Assembly: GCA_963709395.1 (NCBI GenBank)
Contig: CAVPWP010000008.1
Coordinates: forward strand, 1-64,000
Direction of reading: 5' to 3'
Source: CAVPWP01 sp963709395
GTDB lineage: Bacteria; Pseudomonadota; Alphaproteobacteria; Rhodobacterales; Rhodobacteraceae
DNA length: 64,000 nt
Notes under the pieces: generated by a model
What the model was told of the DNA's origin: nothing
The model's database searches: none
Seen by the model: the letters and a program-made list of their open reading frames with translations, nothing else
Position numbers and translations under genes: made by a program
In this document: positions 56,047 to 64,000 of the stretch, one piece after another
How the letters are laid out: the number at the start of each line of letters is the position of its first letter
Numbering within the stretch: position 1 is the first letter of the stretch

Positions 56047-57048
56047 ATGATCGAGACCCCCTACCTCCTCTTTCTTGGCGACGCCCCCGACCAGCTTGCC
56101 GCGAAGGTCGCCCAGGGCATCCGCGACTGGCGTCCCGAGTTCGCGGTCGGCCAGTTGCGCCTGCCCGGCTGCAAGGCCGACATGCGCCTGCCCGACATGA
56201 CCCTGGCCGAGGCCCGCGAGGCCGGGGCGAAGACCCTGGTCATCGGGGTCGCGAACCGGGGCGGGGTCATCTCGGAGCTGTGGAAAAACGAGCTGCACAC
56301 CGCCCTCGAGCAGGGGTTCGACCTTGCCAGTGGCCTGCACAACCTCCTGCGTGACGAGGCCGACCTGGTCGAGACCGCCCGCCGCCACGGCCGCAAGCTG
56401 CACGACGTGCGCGTGCCGTCGGTGAAGTATCCCATTGCCAACGGCGTCAAGCGCAGCGGCAAGCGCTGCCTTGCGGTGGGCACGGATTGCTCGGTCGGCA
56501 AGATGTATACCGCGCTGGCCATGGACGCCGAGATGGCCCGGCGCGGCCTTGCCGCCACGTTCCGCGCCACCGGCCAGACCGGCATCCTGATCACCGGCGA
56601 TGGCGTGCCGCTGGATGCGGTGATCGCCGATTTCATGGCGGGGTCGATCGAATACCTCACCCCCGACAACGACCCCGACCACTGGGACCTGATCGAGGGG
56701 CAGGGGAGCCTCTTTCACGTCTCCTATTCCGGTGTGACGCTGGCGCTGATCCACGGTGGCCAGCCCGACGCGCTGATCCTGTGCCACGAGCCCACGCGCG
56801 AACATATGCGCGGCCTGCCGGGATATGCGCTGCCGACGCTGGAAACCCTGCGCGACACCGCCCTGCCGCTGGCGCGTGTCGCCAACCCCGCCTGCCAGGT
56901 CGTCGGCATCTCGGTCAACACCCAGCACATGAGCGAAGAGGACGCCCTCGACTACCTGAGCGGGATCGAGAAAAGCATGGGCCTTCCCGCGGTCGATCCG
57001 TTCCGCCACGGCGCGGGTCGTCTGGTCGACGCGCTCGCCGGGGTCTGA
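56047..57048 (+). CDS. dgcN: DgcN-type D-glutamate N-acyltransferase (DUF1611)
   Basis: 333 residues. IETPYLLFLGDAPDQLAAKV starts the DUF1611 fold. CLAVGTDCSVGKMYTALAM is a P-loop-like site, FRATGQTGILITGDGVPLD follows, and LIEGQGSLFHVSYSGVTLA is the other conserved region. DgcN acetylates D-glutamate to N-acetyl-D-glutamate; the next gene is its partner racemase, which supports the call. GGAG lies before the ATG. First gene of a three-gene set with dgcA and dat. Intact. Confidence 0.85.
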   Translation: MIETPYLLFLGDAPDQLAAKVAQGIRDWRPEFAVGQLRLPGCKADMRLPDMTLAEAREAGAKTLVIGVANRGGVISELWKNELHTALEQGFDLASGLHNLLRDEADLVETARRHGRKLHDVRVPSVKYPIANGVKRSGKRCLAVGTDCSVGKMYTALAMDAEMARRGLAATFRATGQTGILITGDGVPLDAVIADFMAGSIEYLTPDNDPDHWDLIEGQGSLFHVSYSGVTLALIHGGQPDALILCHEPTREHMRGLPGYALPTLETLRDTALPLARVANPACQVVGISVNTQHMSEEDALDYLSGIEKSMGLPAVDPFRHGAGRLVDALAGV

Positions 57049-57056
57049 GGCGCGCC

Positions 57057-58025
57057 ATGACGGTCACCGTCACGCCCGAGAGTTTCCGCCTGGCCGAGGT
57101 CTTCACCATCTCGCGCGGGTCGCGGACCGAGGCGAAGGTGCTGACGGTCCGGGTGACGCGGGATGGTGTGACGGGGTGGGGCGAATGCGTGCCCTATGCC
57201 ACGCTATGGCGAGAGCCTCGGAGTCGGTGACCGACGAAATCCTTGGCCTGCCCGAGGATATCACCCGCGAGGCGCTTCAAGCGGCCCTGCCACCTGGTGC
57301 AGCGCGCAATGCTGTCGACTGCGCCCTTTGGGACTGGGAGGCCAAGCGCGCGGGCAAACGCGTGTGGGAGCTTGCGGGCCTGCCCGCGCCGGGGCCCGAG
57401 ATCACCGCCTTCACCCTGTCGCTCGACACGCCCGACAAGATGCGCGCGGCGGCCGCCCGGCACGCCCACCGGCCACTGCTGAAGATCAAGCTCGGCACGC
57501 CCGACGACATGCCGCGGCTCGAAGCCGTGCGTGCGGGCGCGCCCGGACGCGCGCATCATCGTCGACGCGAACGAGGGCTGGACGGCCGAGGTCTATGCCG
57601 AGCTCGCCCCGCACCTGGTGCGGCTGGGCGTGGCGCTTGTCGAACAGCCGCTTCCGGCAGGCGAAGACGGGATGCTGGCCGAGATCGACCGCCCTCTGCC
57701 GGTCTGCGCCGACGAGTTCTGCCACGACCGCGCATCGCTGCCCGATCTGCGGGGCAAGTACGACATGGTCAACATCAAGCTCGACAAGACCGGCGGGCTG
57801 ACCGAGGCACTGGCCCTGCGCGACGCCGCACGCGACGCGGGTTACGGCATCATGGTGGGCTGCATGATCGGGTCCAGCCTTGCCATGGCGCCCGCCGTCC
57901 TCGTGGCGCAGGGCGCGGCGGTCACGGACCTTGACGGCCCGCTCCTTCTGGCCGAAGACCGCGACCACCCCCTGCGCTTCGACGACGCCGGGGTGCATCC
58001 GCCCGACCGGGCGCTCTGGGGTTGA
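57057..58025 (+). CDS. dgcA: DgcA-type N-acetyl-D-glutamate racemase (enolase superfamily), frameshifted
   Basis: About 322 residues. ESFRLAEVFTISRGSRTEAK and GWGECVPYA open the enolase capping domain. Two indels near 57200-57225 and one near 57545 break the frame. The barrel has HRPLLKIKLGTPDD (KxK catalytic Lys), IIVDANEGWTAEV (metal Asp), VEQPLPAGED (Glu), CADEFCHDR (Asp), and MVNIKLDKTGGLTEAL (second Lys). Related enzymes epimerise dipeptides, but the position just after dgcN points to N-acetyl-D-glutamate. It is followed by dat. Confidence 0.82.
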
Positions 58026-58036
58026 GGAGGACCGGC

Positions 58037-58891
58037 ATGTCCCGCATCGTCTACGTCAACGGCAGCTATCTGCCCGAGGAAGAGGCCACCGTGTCGGTCT
58101 TCGACCGGGGCTTCCTCTTCGCCGACGGCGTCTACGAGGTGACGAGCGTGCTGGGCGGCAAGCTTCTCGATTTCGCGGGTCACGCCAAACGGCTCCAGCG
58201 GTCGCTCGACGAGCTCGAGATGACGAACCCGGTGACCGAGGACGCGCTTCTCGACATCCATCGCGAACTGGTGGCGCGCAACGGGATCGAGGATGGTCTC
58301 ATCTACCTTCAGATCACGCGCGGGGCGGCGGATCGCGACTTCGCCTATCCCAAGGACGCGGCGCCGACGATCGTGCTTTTCACCCAGTCGAAGCCCGGCC
58401 TGGCCGACAGCCCGGTGGCGAAGACCGGTCTCAAGGTCATCTCGATCCCCGACATCCGCTGGGGGCGGCGCGACATCAAGACGGTGCAGCTTCTCTACCC
58501 CTCGATGGGCAAGATGGCGGCGAAGAAGGCCGGCGCCGACGACGCCTGGATGATCGAGGACGGCTTCGTCACCGAAGGCACGTCGAACAACGCCTATATC
58601 GTGACCGGCAACCGCATCGTCACCCGCCACCTCGGCAACGAGATCCTGCACGGCATCACCCGCGCCGCCGTCCTGCGTTTCGCCCGCGAGGCGCAGATGG
58701 AGGTCGAGGAACGCCCCTTCACCCTCGACGAGGCGAAGGCGGCGGACGAGGCCTTCATCACCTCGGCCTCGATGTTCGTCATGCCGGTGGTCGAGATCGA
58801 CGGCGTGAAGCTGGGCGACGGCGCGCCCGGTCCGGTGGCGACGCGCCTGCGCGAGATCTACCTCGACGAAAGCCGCAAGGCGGCGGTCTGA
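58037..58891 (+). CDS. dat: D-amino-acid transaminase (fold type IV)
   Basis: 284 residues from the ATG at 58037, with GAGGAGG upstream. SVFDRGFLFADGVYEV holds the fold-type-IV start; TVQLLYPSMGKMAAKKAG contains the usual PLP-lysine region (LLxxxxxK); DAWMIEDGFVTEGTSNNAYI has the catalytic Glu and the T/S-N-N motif. It moves amino groups from D-amino acids to 2-oxoglutarate giving D-glutamate, which DgcN and DgcA could use. Distinction from branched-chain transaminase is by style and context. Last gene of the set. Intact. Confidence 0.87.
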   Translation: MSRIVYVNGSYLPEEEATVSVFDRGFLFADGVYEVTSVLGGKLLDFAGHAKRLQRSLDELEMTNPVTEDALLDIHRELVARNGIEDGLIYLQITRGAADRDFAYPKDAAPTIVLFTQSKPGLADSPVAKTGLKVISIPDIRWGRRDIKTVQLLYPSMGKMAAKKAGADDAWMIEDGFVTEGTSNNAYIVTGNRIVTRHLGNEILHGITRAAVLRFAREAQMEVEERPFTLDEAKAADEAFITSASMFVMPVVEIDGVKLGDGAPGPVATRLREIYLDESRKAAV

Positions 58892-58979
58892 GACTCCGCC
58901 GCAACGGTTTGGCTGCGCCGGGTCGCGGCGGCACAATCATCGGTTGAAATTTGGGGCGCTTTGGTGCTCTGCTCGGCGC

Positions 58980-59425
58980 ATGACGACGCGCAGGCTTTGG
59001 CTTATCTTCTGGTTCTTCCTGATCGTAGCCGTTGTGCTTCGCGTATACCCCTACCTCCTCTCCGACCCACAGGCTCACGCTCACGGTGAGGGAGAACGAC
59101 GCGGCCTCCGAGTGCCGGAGCAAGTCGTCGCTCCTGTCGGGGTTCGGGCGGTACCGCTCGTCGACGCCGGAGCGTTCCTTTACTCGGCTACTGCGGCGCG
59201 ATCCTGACCGACAGCGGTTACTACGCGCTGCCCGACGCCGGGAAGTTCGACTGGCTGGATCAGGACCGGGCGGACCTCGACGCGAAGCTCCAGCCGGGGT
59301 GCCGCTTCGAGGTGACGATCGTGGGGCCTGGAGGATTGCAGAACCCCGATCAACCAAGGGCGCCCATCGTCCAGAAGATCTCGCGCATCCATCAAGAGCT
59401 TGGGTGCGAGGTCCCGATGGACTAG
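58980..59425 (+). CDS. Membrane-anchored hypothetical protein, copy 1 (two 1-bp insertions)
   Basis: About 147 residues. One N-terminal membrane helix (LWLIFWFFLIVAVVL), then a probable periplasmic part of 120 residues with cysteines (ECRS, GYCG, PGCR, LGC). Compared with the next gene it has one extra base near 59062 and one near 59189, which break the frame; the rest is almost identical in DNA. The N-terminal 22 residues differ from copy 2. No known family recognised. Follows dat by 88 bp. Confidence 0.6.
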
Positions 59426-59430
59426 GCGGA
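59043..59430 (+). repeat. Tandem direct repeat, first unit
   Basis: Aligns with 59540-59925. About 385 bp with near-complete identity in the middle; only some 15 substitutions (mostly at the last 60 bases) and two single-base insertions in the first unit. The parts coding the N-terminal helix are not conserved. Confidence 0.85.
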
Positions 59431-59476
59431 GCTTCGGAGGCCGTATCCCAATGGACAACGACGATCGGATCCACCC

Positions 59477-59920
59477 ATGACGATGCGTAGACGTGTGAGG
59501 ATCCTGATAGGTGTCTGGATCGTTGCGATCTTCCTTCTAGTATACCCCTACCTCCTCCAGACCCACAGGCTCACGCTCACGGTGAGGGAGAACGACGCGG
59601 CCTCCGAGTGCCGGAGCAAGTCGTCGCTCCTGTCGGGGTTCGGGCGGTACCGCTCGTCGACGCCGGAGCGTTCCTTTCTCGGCTACTGCGGCGCGATCCT
59701 GACCGACAGCGGTTACTACGCGCTGCCCGACGCCGGGAAGTTCGACTGGCTGGATCAGGACCGGGCGGACCTCGACGCGAAGCTCCAGCCGGGGTGCCGC
59801 TTCGAGGTCACGATCGTGGGGCCTGGAGGATTGCAGAACCCCGATCAACCGAGTGCTGCTTTGGTTCAGAAGATCTCGCGCATCCATCAAGAGCTTGGAT
59901 GCGGGGTCCCGGTGGACTAG
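59477..59920 (+). CDS. Membrane-anchored hypothetical protein, copy 2 (intact)
   Basis: 147 residues. One N-terminal helix (ILIGVWIVAIFLLVYPYLL), then a soluble part: RLTLTVRENDAASECRSKSS, LGYCGAILTDSGYYALPDAG, WLDQDRADLDAKLQPGCRF and a helix KISRIHQELGCG. Four conserved cysteines may form disulfides in the periplasm. No family was recognised. It is the complete copy of a tandem pair. Function unknown; both copies sit between the D-amino-acid set and a DUF1244 gene. Confidence 0.65.
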   Translation: MTMRRRVRILIGVWIVAIFLLVYPYLLQTHRLTLTVRENDAASECRSKSSLLSGFGRYRSSTPERSFLGYCGAILTDSGYYALPDAGKFDWLDQDRADLDAKLQPGCRFEVTIVGPGGLQNPDQPSAALVQKISRIHQELGCGVPVD

Positions 59921-59925
59921 GCGGC
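59540..59925 (+). repeat. Tandem direct repeat, second unit
   Basis: The partner of 59043-59430, at an offset of 497 falling to 495 bases because the first unit carries two extra bases. Identity ends just after the stop codons (TAGGCGG). Confidence 0.85.
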
Positions 59926-59947
59926 GGACCGGCCCCGGCCCGTTCCG

Positions 59948-60259
59948 TCACGTCTTGCCCACGTTCTCGGCAAAGGCCTTGTCGAAGGCGGCCTTCTTCG
60001 TCTCGTCCGCCTCGGTCTGGTGCCGCGCCTTCCAGTCGTCGTAGGGCATGCCGTAGAAGGCCTCGCGGCCCTCGTCCTTCGTCATGGCGATGCCGCGGTC
60101 GTTCGCGGCTTCCTGATACCAGCGGCTCAGGCAGTTGCGGCAGAAGCCGGCCATGTTCATCAGGTCGATGTTCTGCACGTCCGGCCGGTCGTCCATCAGG
60201 TGCTGGCGCAGGCGGCGGAAGGCGGCGGCTTCAAGCTCGATGCGGGTCTGGTCGTCCAT
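59948..60259 (-). CDS. DUF1244-family protein
   Basis: 103 residues from the ATG at 60259. TRIELEAAAFRRLRQHLMD, NMAGFCRNCLSRWYQEAAN and MPYDDWKARHQTEADE are the DUF1244 signature; two cysteines (CRNC) lie in a CxxC motif. All-alpha small protein of unknown function, common in alpha- and gammaproteobacteria. It starts 19 bp after the amidohydrolase gene on the same strand, so it is probably in its operon. Confidence 0.85.
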   Translation of the reverse strand: MDDQTRIELEAAAFRRLRQHLMDDRPDVQNIDLMNMAGFCRNCLSRWYQEAANDRGIAMTKDEGREAFYGMPYDDWKARHQTEADETKKAAFDKAFAENVGKT

Positions 60260-60278
60260 CACGCGGTCCTCCGTTTCT

Positions 60279-61016
60279 TCAAACCTTGGTGTCGGCCAGC
60301 GCCGCGTCAAGGATCGGGGCAAGCCTTTCGGCCCAGGCGACCTGCTCGGCCTCGGTGCCGATCAGGTCGTTGCGGATCTCGACCAGCGCGTTCAGGCGGC
60401 CGGGCTGGATCGCGTGGCGGTCGATCGTGTCGCCGTCGAGATGCCCGCCGTAGGGTTCGTTCGCGCCGGTGACGAGGTCGGGTTCGGCGTGCAGACGGGC
60501 CAGAATCGGATCCGTCAGCCGCCGGTCCGCGCCGAAGAGGACGCCGACGTGCCAGGGCCGCGGATCGCGCCCCCTGAGTTGCGGCGTGAACGAGTGGATC
60601 GACAGGATGACGGTGTCGGGACGGCGGCCCGCCAGCGTGGCCAGCGCGGTGTGGTAGGGGCGGTGATAGGCGTCGAGCCGGCGTTCGACCTCGGCCATAT
60701 CGACGTGCCGGTTCGCGGGGATGATGGTGCCGTCGTAAAGCCGCATGACCAGCGTCGGGTCGTCCTCGCCCCGGTTGGGGTCGATGACGAGGCGCGAGAA
60801 ATCCGACATCACGCAGGGCGCGTCGAGCCGCTCGGCCAGGGCCAGTGCCACGCCGGCCGCGCCCACGTCATAGGCGATGTGGCGCGCCATGTCCTCGGGC
60901 GCGATGCCGAGGCTGCCGCCCATGTCCGGGGGGACGCGGTTCGTCGCGTGGTCGCAGGTCACAAGCCAGCGGGACGGGCGATGCTCGCCGAAGATATGAT
61001 AGGGTCTGTAGGTCAT
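60279..61016 (-). CDS. N-formylglutamate amidohydrolase family protein
   Basis: 245 residues from the ATG at 61016. RWLVTCDHATNRVPPDMGG, FSRLVIDPNRGEDDPTLVM, SIHSFTPQLRGRDPRPWHVG and TGANEPYGGHLDGDTIDRH are family motifs, with conserved Asp, His, Arg and Glu residues for metal and substrate. Known members hydrolyse N-formylglutamate in histidine breakdown, but no hut genes are seen. It may act on other N-acylglutamates. An alternative start lies at 61040. Divergent from pyk. Confidence 0.82.
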   Translation of the reverse strand: MTYRPYHIFGEHRPSRWLVTCDHATNRVPPDMGGSLGIAPEDMARHIAYDVGAAGVALALAERLDAPCVMSDFSRLVIDPNRGEDDPTLVMRLYDGTIIPANRHVDMAEVERRLDAYHRPYHTALATLAGRRPDTVILSIHSFTPQLRGRDPRPWHVGVLFGADRRLTDPILARLHAEPDLVTGANEPYGGHLDGDTIDRHAIQPGRLNALVEIRNDLIGTEAEQVAWAERLAPILDAALADTKV

Positions 61017-61150
61017 GAAGTTGTCACGGGACACCGCCATGCCCGTCTATCGAAGCCGGCGCCAAAGCGCCAGTTGTCACCTGACGGGATTTGCGCCATA
61101 GACGGGCTGCCTGCCTGAGAGCGCTAACGGAAGACAGGGGTAAGGGACCT

Positions 61151-62597
61151 ATGAGACGCCTACGCAACGTCAAGATCGTCGCAACGCTTGGCCCATCCTC
61201 TTCGGATTACGACACGATCCGTGCCCTGTTCGAGGCGGGGGCCGACGTGTTCCGCCTGAACATGAGCCACGGCACCCATGCCGACATCGCCAAACGGCAC
61301 GAGATCATCCGCGGCGTCGAGGCCGAGTTCGATCGCCCGATCGCGATCCTCGCCGATCTGCAGGGGCCCAAGCTGCGCGTCGGCGTGTTCGAGAACAAGG
61401 CGCTCGATCTCGAGGAGGGGCAGGTCTTCCGCCTCGATCTCGACGAGGCGCCGGGCGACGCACCAGCGCGTGCAATTGCCCCATCCCGAGATCTTCGCAG
61501 CCCTGGAGCCTGGCTCGCACCTGCTGGTGAACGACGGCAAGATCCGTCTGAAGGTCGACGATTGCGGCAAGGACTTCGCCAATTGCACGGTCACCGTGGG
61601 CGGCACCATCTCCGACCGCAAGGGCGTGAACGTGCCCGATGTGGTCCTGCCCGTGGCGGCGCTCAGCGAAAAGGACCGGGCCGACCTTGAGTTCGTCTGC
61701 GAACTGGGCGTCGACTGGCTTGCGCTTTCGTTCGTGCAGCGCGCCGAGGACGTGACCGAGGCGCGCCAGCTTGCGAAGGGCCGGGCCGCGATCCTGTCGA
61801 AGATCGAAAAGCCCGCCGCCGTGAAGGCGTTCAACGAGATCCTGGCCGTGTCCGACGGCATCATGGTGGCGCGCGGCGACCTCGGCGTCGAACTGCCCGT
61901 GCAGAACGTGCCGCCGATCCAGAAGCGCCTGGTGCGCAAGTGCCGCGCGGCGGCCAAGCCCGTGATCGTGGCCACGCAGATGCTCGAATCCATGATCGAA
62001 AGCCCGATGCCGACGCGCGCCGAGGTGTCGGACGTGGCCGCCGCGATCTACGAGGGCGCGGATGCCGTGATGCTGTCGGCGGAAAGTGCGGCCGGCAACT
62101 ATCCGGTCGAGGCGGTGTCGATGATGAACGACATCGCCATCGAGGTGGAAAGCGACCCGACCTACCGCCAGGTGATCGAGGCCAGCCGCGGCGGGATGAA
62201 GGAATCGATCGCCGACGGTATCGTGTCGGCGGCACGCGAAATCGCCGAGACGACCGAGATCAAGGCCATCTGCTGTTTCACGCAGTCTGGCCGCACCGCG
62301 AATCTTGTCGCCCGTGAACGCCCCCGCGTGCCGATCATCGCGATGAGCGCGGTGCAGGGTCCGGCGCGCCGCCTGGTGCTGACATGGGGACTTCACTGCA
62401 TCATCTCGGGCGAGCTTCAGCGCTTCAAGCAGGCGGTGGTCAAGTCGGTCCGCGCCGCGCGCGAGGCGGGCTTCGCCGAGGCGACCGACCAGATTGTCGT
62501 GACCGCCGGTGTGCCCTTCAACATTCCGGGCACGACCAACATCCTGCGCGTCGCCCCCTGCGAGGAAAGATTGATCTACTCGACCGATCCGGACTAA
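61151..62597 (+). CDS. pyk: Pyruvate kinase, one frameshift
   Basis: About 481 residues. RNVKIVATLGPSSSDYDTIR, ADVFRLNMSHGTHAD (active site), ILADLQGPKLRVGVF, then a frame change near 61458, GVDWLALSFVQRAEDVTEA, AILSKIEKPAAVKAF (catalytic Lys), MVARGDLGVELPVQNVPP, and ATQMLESMIESPMPTRAEVS. The last part is the allosteric domain. It turns phosphoenolpyruvate and ADP into pyruvate and ATP. A small membrane protein follows after 29 bp. Confidence 0.93.
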
Positions 62598-62626
62598 GGA
62601 CAGAAAACGTCTAGCGAAGGTCGCGT

Positions 62627-62851
62627 ATGGATCCGGATCTTGCACTTGTCCTTGGCGTGATCGCCATCGCGCTTGCACTCTGGCAAGTCGTCGCCACGTT
62701 TTCGAGCGGCGACACCCCGCGGGCCGGGTTCATCCTTGCCGTTCTCGCCGGCTGCCTGATCGTCTATGCCTCGTTTCAAAAGCCCGGCGGCTACACGGCG
62801 GCCGAGATCCCCGGTGTCTTCGCCTCGGTGATCGGCGGGTTGTTCAACTAG
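62627..62851 (+). CDS. Small membrane protein of unknown function
   Basis: 74 residues with two hydrophobic segments (residues 5-23 and 33-49). LALVLGVIAIALALWQVVA and GFILAVLAGCLIVYA fit inner-membrane helices. It lies just after pyk, on the same strand, and before rpmI. No family was recognised. Confidence 0.6.
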   Translation: MDPDLALVLGVIAIALALWQVVATFSSGDTPRAGFILAVLAGCLIVYASFQKPGGYTAAEIPGVFASVIGGLFN

Positions 62852-62981
62852 GCCTCACTGCGCCCTGTCCCGGGGCTTGCGGTGCGGGGCGAAGCGCCGT
62901 ATACGGCGCGCTCTGATCTGCGCGGCCGGCCGATGTGGCATGCCGAGTCGCGCATGCACCGTAGACGACGAGGAGACGGAA

Positions 62982-63182
62982 ATGCCCAAGATGAAGACCA
63001 AATCGAGCGCCAAGAAGCGCTTCAAGGTGACGGGGACCGGCAAGGTCTTGGCGGCGCAGGCCGGCAAGCGTCACGGCATGATCAAGCGGTCGAACAAGTT
63101 CATCCGCGACGCGCGTGGAACGGCGGTGCTTTCCGAGCCCGACCAGAAGCTCGCGAAACTTTACATGCCCTACGACCGCTAA
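62982..63182 (+). CDS. rpmI: 50S ribosomal protein L35
   Basis: 66 residues. PKMKTKSSAKKRFKVTGTGK, AQAGKRHGMIKRSNKFIRD and KLAKLYMPYDR are typical. AGGAGA lies before the ATG at 62982. Followed by rplT after 12 bp; infC, the usual first gene, is not directly upstream here. Confidence 0.97.
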   Translation: MPKMKTKSSAKKRFKVTGTGKVLAAQAGKRHGMIKRSNKFIRDARGTAVLSEPDQKLAKLYMPYDR

Positions 63183-63194
63183 GGAGATCCCCAG

Positions 63195-63557
63195 ATGTCG
63201 AGAGTCACCAGCGGCAAGGTCACCCACGCCCGCCACAAGAAGGTCATCAAGGCCGCCAAAGGCTATTATGGCCGCCGCAAGAACACCTTCCGCACCGCCA
63301 CGCAGGCGGTCGACAAGGCCAACCAGTACGCCACGCGCGACCGCAAGAACCGCAAGCGCAACTTCCGCGCCCTGTGGATCCAGCGGATCAACGCCGCCGT
63401 GCGCGGCCATGACGAGGCGCTGACCTATTCGCGCTTCGTGAACGGTCTGGCGCTGGCCGGGATCGAGGTCGACCGCAAGGTCCTCGCCGATCTCGCCGTG
63501 AACGAGCCCGACGCCTTCGGCGCCATCGTCGAAAAGGCGAAGGCCGCGCTGGCCTGA
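63195..63557 (+). CDS. rplT: 50S ribosomal protein L20
   Basis: 120 residues, intact. SRVTSGKVTHARHKKVIKAA, GYYGRRKNTFRTATQAVDK, RNRKRNFRALWIQRINAAV and YSRFVNGLALAGIEVDRKV are the L20 signature. It helps early 50S assembly. AAGGAG precedes the start. A strong terminator follows. Confidence 0.97.
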   Translation: MSRVTSGKVTHARHKKVIKAAKGYYGRRKNTFRTATQAVDKANQYATRDRKNRKRNFRALWIQRINAAVRGHDEALTYSRFVNGLALAGIEVDRKVLADLAVNEPDAFGAIVEKAKAALA

Positions 63558-63582
63558 GACCGCACAAAATCGAATGCGACAA

Positions 63583-63605
63583 GGCCGGCCCTGTGCCGGC
63601 CTTTT
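63583..63605 (+). terminator. Rho-independent terminator after rplT
   Basis: Perfect 7-bp GGCCGGC/GCCGGCC stem (63583-63589 with 63595-63601), a 5-base loop and TTTT, 25 bp after the rplT stop. Confidence 0.9.
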
Positions 63606-63667
63606 CATTTCTTGACGCGCCGGTGATCAAATCGCGTTAGTCTGCCCCCGATACCCCGGAGGTCGCG

Positions 63668-64000
63668 ATGCCGATCATCAGCGAGATGCATTATTCGAAC
63701 GCCTATGCGGCCAGTTCGGGCGTCTCGGAGTTTCTCGAGGTGACATTGCTGCCGGGCGAGGATCCGGCGGACTACACCGTGGCCTTCTACGAGGCCAACG
63801 GCACCGTGGGTCTGGTGGTCCCGCTGACCGATCCCGATGTGCAGGTCACGACCGATCCCGTGACGGGGCGCAGCTACTACGTCATCAGCGCCGACGACTT
63901 CTCGCCGCTCGCGCTGACGGATCCCGATGGCGGCGGGGCCGGCAACTACGAGGCCTATGCGCTGGTCGACACCTCCGGCCCCACGAATACGGTCGTCGAG
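63668..64000 (+). CDS. N-terminus of a probable secreted (Hint/lamin-tail-like) protein, cut by window end
   Basis: The ATG at 63668 starts an open frame to the edge (111 residues). PIISEMHYSNAYAASSGVSE, FLEVTLLPGEDPADYTVAFY and GLVVPLTDPDVQVT resemble the first domain of large Rhodobacteraceae proteins with lamin-tail-like and Hint domains, which are exported by type I secretion. There is no signal peptide, consistent with this. Domain assignment is by style only. Confidence 0.5.
   Translation, partial: MPIISEMHYSNAYAASSGVSEFLEVTLLPGEDPADYTVAFYEANGTVGLVVPLTDPDVQVTTDPVTGRSYYVISADDFSPLALTDPDGGGAGNYEAYALVDTSGPTNTVVE

Noticed and set aside
54841..57009. 722-residue minus-strand frame over mcl and dgcN
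   Set aside because: Only the last 318 residues (malyl-CoA lyase from 55,797) show a family; the rest is opposite dgcN.
62852..62981. L20-type autoregulatory leader before rpmI
   Set aside because: The 130-bp gap holds GC-rich inverted segments but no structure I could match to a known ribosomal leader.

Overview
The window looks like two bacterial genomes joined at about 11,619-11,630. The left part (1 to about 11,625) is gammaproteobacterial. It has the order ssrA-smpB-ratA-rnfH-bamE-fur-recN-nadK, with fur opposite to bamE, and a one-piece tmRNA; alphaproteobacteria have a permuted two-piece tmRNA. The right part (about 11,625 to 64,000) is GC-rich and typical of Rhodobacteraceae: dnaG-rpoD, phaA/phaB, an Mcl1-type malyl-CoA lyase, a TIGR02302 protein, a zinc-ribbon/ftsE/ftsX/plsC cluster, ETF-QO and a GANTC cluster before rpoD. 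At the join the start of a DEAD-box helicase runs into the last third of nadK on the same strand, as expected for a chimeric contig.

Left part: a partial membrane protein, a frameshifted zinc metallopeptidase and two frameshifted lipoproteins, fieF, an EamA transporter, a porin and an O6-methylguanine-DNA methyltransferase, then the tmRNA/SmpB ribosome rescue pair and the block above. Most long genes here are broken by single-base indels.

Right part: (12-16 kb) tRNA-Gly, an ABC exporter and an acyl-CoA synthetase; (16.6-19.8 kb) a Tad-type operon of one TadG-like and two TadE-like proteins with TGATG junctions; (20-27 kb) glutamate dehydrogenase, an outer-membrane protein, dnaG, rpoD and a lipocalin-like gene overlapping the rpoD stop; (27-37 kb) hlyU-like, dedA, greA, ETF-QO, TPR protein, ispE, polyprenyl synthase, a tRNA methyltransferase and a YdcH-type protein; (37-41 kb) phaB, phaA, an EAL phosphodiesterase and tag; (41-48 kb) tlpA divergent from argH, two small lipoproteins (one LptM-like), a DUF2834 protein, lysA and a very Gln/Gly-rich TIGR02302 protein; (48-54 kb) zinc-ribbon protein, ftsE, ftsX, plsC, a flavoprotein, CIA30, accA and aqpZ; (54.8-59 kb) malyl-CoA lyase divergent from dgcN-dgcA-dat, a D-amino-acid/D-glutamate module; (59-64 kb) a tandem-duplicated membrane-anchored gene, DUF1244, an N-formylglutamate amidohydrolase family gene, pyk, rpmI-rplT with a clear terminator, and the start of a probable secreted protein.

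Frameshifts also fall in housekeeping genes of the right part (ispE, lysA, argH, pyk, polyprenyl synthase). Most are therefore probably sequence errors, not true pseudogenes. Such genes are listed as one CDS spanning all frames, with the approximate shift given.
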